Assembly: GCF_003170075.1 (NCBI RefSeq)
Contig: NZ_PMZU01000043.1
Coordinates: 45,572-109,571 of the forward strand
Source: Methanoregula sp.
GTDB lineage: Archaea; Halobacteriota; Methanomicrobia; Methanomicrobiales; Methanospirillaceae
Direction of reading: 5' to 3'
DNA length: 64,000 nt
The position numbers were made by a program, and so were the translations under genes. Below, one piece after another: positions 60,760 to 64,000 of the stretch (positions are counted from its first letter, which is position 1; each line of letters starts with the position of its first letter). Under the pieces are notes generated by a model. It made no database searches, was not told the DNA's origin, and was given only the letters and a program-made list of their open reading frames with translations.

Positions 60760-61497
60760 TTACACCAATGCCATCAATTTCTGGAGCATGAACAGCAGCA
60801 TGACAAATACGATTAATCCTGCAACGAGGCCGTACAGTATGCCGATATCTCTCCCGATCTTTCTCCCAACACGCTGTGCCACTTCAGCATCCGCGAACTC
60901 GATTTTCTTCTCGATCTTGTCGAGTCTCTTCTCGATTTCGAGGAACTGGGGATTTGCTCCTGCAGCAGCGACTTCAGCGCCACCTGCAGCTTCTTTGACC
61001 TCGACGACGATAGCGTCAGCCGCGAATGCGCCGGGGTCTCTGGCCTTGAGTTCATTCATCTTGGCCTTGATGGCGTTCAGATCCTCACTTTCCATGATGT
61101 TGACGACTTCGATCTGCTCCTGGAAGCGCTTGATCGCCGCATCATTGAGATTCTCGATGAAGGGGATAGCACCTTCAGCGCCGACGACCCTGCCATCTTT
61201 GACACCACCTTTATGGAGGGCGATCATAGTCTGACCGGCGAGGTGGCCCTTGACCTCGGTACCGCAGCAGAGCATGAACCGGATGTTGGGGTTCGCGATG
61301 TAATTGGCGATGACCTTCTCAAGACCGAGGTTCTCGGTCTTACAGGACCCGCACATCGCAGCGCCTGCAGCACAGATACCTTCTTCGTCGAGGTGAGATC
61401 CGAAGGTGACGACAGCAACACAGCTGTTTGCGTCACCGGAGTGGAAGTCGCCCTTGACGAGCGGCCAGCCACTTGCTGGTGATTTCTTGTCTGCCAT
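60760..61497 (-). CDS. MtrA-MtrG fusion subunit
   Basis: Residues 1-174 are the corrinoid-binding MtrA domain, complete with the cobalt-ligand histidine in VKGHLAGQ. A short Ala-rich linker follows, then a C-terminal part (about 183-245) that is Mtr[35 protein letters not shown] and one membrane helix. It replaces mtrG in the D-C-B-A-F-G-H order. The MtrA part is nearly identical in DNA to mtrA at 61722-62444 (about eight differences by eye in some 520 bases). Confidence 0.9.
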   Translation of the reverse strand: MADKKSPASGWPLVKGDFHSGDANSCVAVVTFGSHLDEEGICAAGAAMCGSCKTENLGLEKVIANYIANPNIRFMLCCGTEVKGHLAGQTMIALHKGGVKDGRVVGAEGAIPFIENLNDAAIKRFQEQIEVVNIMESEDLNAIKAKMNELKARDPGAFAADAIVVEVKEAAGGAEVAAAGANPQFLEIEKRLDKIEKKIEFADAEVAQRVGRKIGRDIGILYGLVAGLIVFVMLLFMLQKLMALV

Positions 61498-61508
61498 TTG
61501 TCTTCACC

Positions 61509-61715
61509 TCATATCAGTAATGCCGGCACCACAATCAGGATCATAGCACAGAGCAATCCCAAAACGAACCCGATGACACCGGTTGCGGTGACTGATGAGT
61601 CCATCTTGTTGGTGCGTGCCAGAATCTGCGATTTGTAGCGGATGTTCTCAACCATATTGTCGATTGCAACCATCCTGACTGGTCCTGCAGCAACTTTTGC
61701 TTCTTCTTCTGCCAT
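61509..61715 (-). CDS. mtrF: Tetrahydromethanopterin S-methyltransferase subunit F
   Basis: The 68-residue protein has an N-terminal helix shared with MtrA (VRMVAIDNMVENIRYKSQIL) and one transmembrane helix near the C-terminus. It lies between mtrA and the A/G fusion, as expected for mtrF. GGGGTGA lies before its ATG. Confidence 0.9.
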   Translation of the reverse strand: MAEEEAKVAAGPVRMVAIDNMVENIRYKSQILARTNKMDSSVTATGVIGFVLGLLCAMILIVVPALLI

Positions 61716-61721
61716 CTCACT

Positions 61722-62444
61722 TCACCCCATCCACATGAATCCGAGCAGGGCGAACGAGACGATCAGACCGATCATCAGACCCTCGATCTTGCCTGCGTAG
61801 ACACCGGAAGCAAACTTGTCCCGGTATCCGATATCCGTCACCATCTTCTCGATGACCTTCATACGGGCAGTGATGATCGCAATCTCGCCGGAGATTGGGG
61901 CAACTACGCCACCTGCCTCCTCAGCGCCACCTGCAGCTTCTTTGACCTCGACGACGATAGCGTCAGCCGCGAATGCGCCGGGGTCTCTGGCCTTGAGTTC
62001 ATTCATCTTGGCCTTGATGGCGGCGAGATCCTCACTCTCCATGATGTTGACGACTTCGATCTGCTCCTGGAAGCGCTTGATCGCCGCGTCATTGAGATTC
62101 TCAATGAAGGGGATAGCACCTTCAGCGCCGACGACCCTGCCGTCTTTGACACCACCTTTATGGAGAGCGATCATAGTCTGACCGGCGAGGTGGCCCTTGA
62201 CCTCGGTACCGCAGCAGAGCATGAACCGGATGTTGGGGTTCGCGATGTAATTGGCGATGACCTTCTCAAGACCGAGGTTCTCGGTCTTACAGGACCCGCA
62301 CATCGCAGCGCCTGCAGCACAGATACCTTCTTCGTCGAGGTGAGATCCGAAGGTGACGACAGCAACACAGCTGTTTGCGTCACCGGAGTGGAAGTCGCCC
62401 TTGACGAGCGGCCAGCCACTTGCTGGTGATTTCTTGTCTGCCAT
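61722..62444 (-). CDS. mtrA: Tetrahydromethanopterin S-methyltransferase subunit A
   Basis: This is the corrinoid-carrying subunit. The 240 residues have the N-terminal [19 protein letters not shown], the cobamide ligand in VKGHLAGQ, and a C-terminal coiled helix plus one transmembrane segment (near 218-238). AGGTGAGATGAT precedes the ATG. Its first 520 bases are copied in the downstream fusion gene. Confidence 0.96.
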   Translation of the reverse strand: MADKKSPASGWPLVKGDFHSGDANSCVAVVTFGSHLDEEGICAAGAAMCGSCKTENLGLEKVIANYIANPNIRFMLCCGTEVKGHLAGQTMIALHKGGVKDGRVVGAEGAIPFIENLNDAAIKRFQEQIEVVNIMESEDLAAIKAKMNELKARDPGAFAADAIVVEVKEAAGGAEEAGGVVAPISGEIAIITARMKVIEKMVTDIGYRDKFASGVYAGKIEGLMIGLIVSFALLGFMWMG

Positions 62445-62445
62445 A

Positions 62446-62739
62446 TCATCTCACCTTGATCAACTGGAATGCAATGACTCCTGCAATGAGTAATCCAATC
62501 GCAAGTCCATACCAGAACGAGTTGATACTACCGGCAATCTTGAGCGACTTCTCACGGTTCGGGAAGGATGCAAGATAGATCCCTTCGCCAGAAAGCATGT
62601 TGACCAGATCGTCTGCCGAGGCTTCGAGGGTTGTAACCCTGTCAATCACCGGAGAGAACGATTCACCGGCAGTAGTTATGATCCCGACGAGGGGATCGGC
62701 TACGAGCCCGTACTCCGGGAGCACCAGAACGTATGCCAT
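62446..62739 (-). CDS. mtrB: Tetrahydromethanopterin S-methyltransferase subunit B
   Basis: The 97-residue protein has the MtrB start [19 protein letters not shown] and one C-terminal membrane helix. ATG at 62737-62739 with GGAGGGA upstream is chosen; the longer open frame upstream overlaps mtrC. Confidence 0.93.
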   Translation of the reverse strand: MAYVLVLPEYGLVADPLVGIITTAGESFSPVIDRVTTLEASADDLVNMLSGEGIYLASFPNREKSLKIAGSINSFWYGLAIGLLIAGVIAFQLIKVR

Positions 62740-62740
62740 T

Positions 62741-63592
62741 TTAGTGTCCCTCCATCTCAGGAATTGGTTTAGTGTCGAGCCATGCTGCCGCGTCACGCTT
62801 CGAGAGTCCGATGTACTCGCAGTAGGTGTATCCCCATCCGACCAGTGCGATGATGAGCGAGATGAGGGCTGCTCCGGCGCTGATGAGGGCAAACGACATG
62901 ATGGCTGCCACGATCATGCTCAAAAATCCGCACTCTGCGGTGAGCATGAGCATCCGGTCCTGTTTCCAGCCGGGTCCCAGGCACGCGTTGAACGGGTGCT
63001 GGACTGCGATTGCACCGAGCAGGAAAGCAACGGCCGTAAGTCCGCCGCCGATGAATGAAACCTGGTAACTGGGCATGGTGAGCGCACCAAACAGCGTCAC
63101 CGTTCCGCTGGTGAGGCCGGTGAACGTAAAGCTGCCGGTGATAAGGACAGCAAAGCCCATCAGGGTAAGTGCCCCGACAACGGCGAGTTCAGTAAGTGAC
63201 TGGATCATTACCGGGATCTTCATGTTGAGGACGTCGTTTGCGAGATATCCCAGGATGAGCCCGATGACGGCTGCAAGGACGAGCGCAACGATAGGTGCTG
63301 CAATGCCGAACTTGGTTGCAAGGAGCATCGCGATGACACCGGAACCGAATGCGATCATACCTGCTGAAGGTACACCGGTACCGATACCGTAACTGCAGAG
63401 CACCTTGATGGTGTTGCTTCCCCAGATGAGGGCTGCAACTACAGCGAGTCCGCCGAAGAACGAGAAGTACGCGGTGTTGGTGTATACATTGAGATAGGAG
63501 AGGTACAGGCACACGATCGTGCAGACGAGTCCTGCCACCATGATCTTCGGGTGCGGGATGCCTCCTTCGATTACTTCAACTTTAATGGACAT
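62741..63592 (-). CDS. mtrC: Tetrahydromethanopterin S-methyltransferase subunit C
   Basis: This is an integral membrane subunit that with MtrD and MtrE forms the sodium-pumping part of the complex. The 283 residues have about seven to eight hydrophobic segments and the family features GIGTGVPSAGMIA and GPGWKQDRMLMLTAECGF. GAGGTGTTG precedes the ATG. Confidence 0.95.
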   Translation of the reverse strand: MSIKVEVIEGGIPHPKIMVAGLVCTIVCLYLSYLNVYTNTAYFSFFGGLAVVAALIWGSNTIKVLCSYGIGTGVPSAGMIAFGSGVIAMLLATKFGIAAPIVALVLAAVIGLILGYLANDVLNMKIPVMIQSLTELAVVGALTLMGFAVLITGSFTFTGLTSGTVTLFGALTMPSYQVSFIGGGLTAVAFLLGAIAVQHPFNACLGPGWKQDRMLMLTAECGFLSMIVAAIMSFALISAGAALISLIIALVGWGYTYCEYIGLSKRDAAAWLDTKPIPEMEGH

Positions 63593-63601
63593 TTCAACAC
63601 C

Positions 63602-64000
63602 TCAGATCGTGACGATCAGGATCGCCACAAGACCGCAGAGAGCCGATGCGACCGCGGATGCAACGACTGCCCGTGGCCAGCGCTTGAACTTGGGGTCGTG
63701 CGGGCCCTCGATTGTTCCTGTGATGTTGTAAGCAGTCAGCACCGAGTTCACAAGGAACATACCGATGGCAAAGATTCCTGCAACGGAGATTGCGATCGGG
63801 AGGACCTGAGCTGCGGATGCACCCATGACGGTTGGGAGTGTTGCCTTGTAGAGGTCGAGAAGCGCGATATAGATGAGCGTTCCGCCAGCCCCGCCGAGAA
63901 CACCACCGACAACACCGCCTACAAACGAGACGAACGGAAGACCGTGGCCTTCTGTACCCTGCGATTTGTATTCAGGCTGGGTGTCCCCGGTGATCGGGTC
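63602..64000 (-). CDS. mtrD: Tetrahydromethanopterin S-methyltransferase subunit D (C-terminal part)
   Basis: The C-terminal 132 residues are present; the N-terminus lies beyond the right edge. Family motifs visible are DPITGDTQPEY, GTEGHGLPFVSFVGGVVGG and the end NITGTIEGPHDPKFKRWPR. MtrD is an integral membrane subunit. mtrE should lie further upstream outside the window. Confidence 0.94.
   Translation of the reverse strand, partial: DPITGDTQPEYKSQGTEGHGLPFVSFVGGVVGGVLGGAGGTLIYIALLDLYKATLPTVMGASAAQVLPIAISVAGIFAIGMFLVNSVLTAYNITGTIEGPHDPKFKRWPRAVVASAVASALCGLVAILIVTI

Overview
This window comes from a hydrogenotrophic methanogen of the order Methanomicrobiales, most likely close to Methanoregula and relatives. 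The evidence is the C1 pathway genes (mer, mtd and an mtr operon), methanofuran synthesis (mfnE), a DUF3821-type S-layer protein ending in a PGF-CTERM signal, archaeal-type Cbf5, Nop5 and fibrillarin, an archaeal SRP RNA, NrpR and Tfx regulators, and TATA boxes with leaderless or GAGGTGA-type starts. The species is inferred, not proven.

Layout: 1-5.4 kb holds a truncated M24-type protein, small membrane and HTH genes, two tRNAs, SRP RNA, mdh, aEF-1beta and mfnE. 5.4-9.1 kb holds a secreted phospholipase-D-fold protein, a two-gene HTH operon facing an OB-fold gene across a perfect palindrome, and a HEAT-repeat gene. 9.1-17.7 kb holds NAD synthesis (nadX-nadC), a tRNA methylthiotransferase, the iorA-iorB-DNA methyltransferase operon, and tRNAs. 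16.8-23.4 kb holds hemD-cbf5, a TctA-like permease, nop5-flpA, a DUF1614 gene, a 31-bp degenerate tandem array, tRNA-Gln and a ThyA-like gene. 24-30 kb holds the S-layer gene, AMP phosphorylase and a surface repeat protein. 30-38.7 kb holds a dcd-like gene overlapping nrpR, an FtsZ/tubulin-like gene, mer, a galT-like gene, mtd and a Tfx regulator. 39.4-54.1 kb is the S10/spc ribosomal superoperon from rpl3 to cmk, with secY, adkA and a DUF106 gene. 54-59.4 kb holds GNAT, DUF2156, marC, an amino acid permease, a tandem rubredoxin with a basic N-terminus, and a small surface protein. 59.7-64 kb, on the minus strand, is the mtr operon, cut by the window end inside mtrD.

The strongest oddity is in the mtr operon. 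The cobamide-carrying MtrA domain is present twice and nearly identical at DNA level: once as normal mtrA, and once fused in frame to MtrG in the place where mtrG is expected. Other points are two copies of a two-hairpin intergenic element in opposite orientations, the 31-bp tandem array, a histone-H1-like tail on ribosomal protein L32e and a similar basic segment on the rubredoxin, a tubulin-superfamily protein with an altered GTP-binding signature and a long disordered tail, and a hairpin-rich leader before rpl3.

Central metabolism genes (mtd, mer, mtr) supply the last H4MPT-bound C1 steps of methanogenesis: methenyl to methylene (Mtd), methylene to methyl (Mer), and methyl transfer to coenzyme M (Mtr). 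The ribosomal and secretion genes lie between them. No CRISPR array, rRNA, prophage or insertion sequence was seen.
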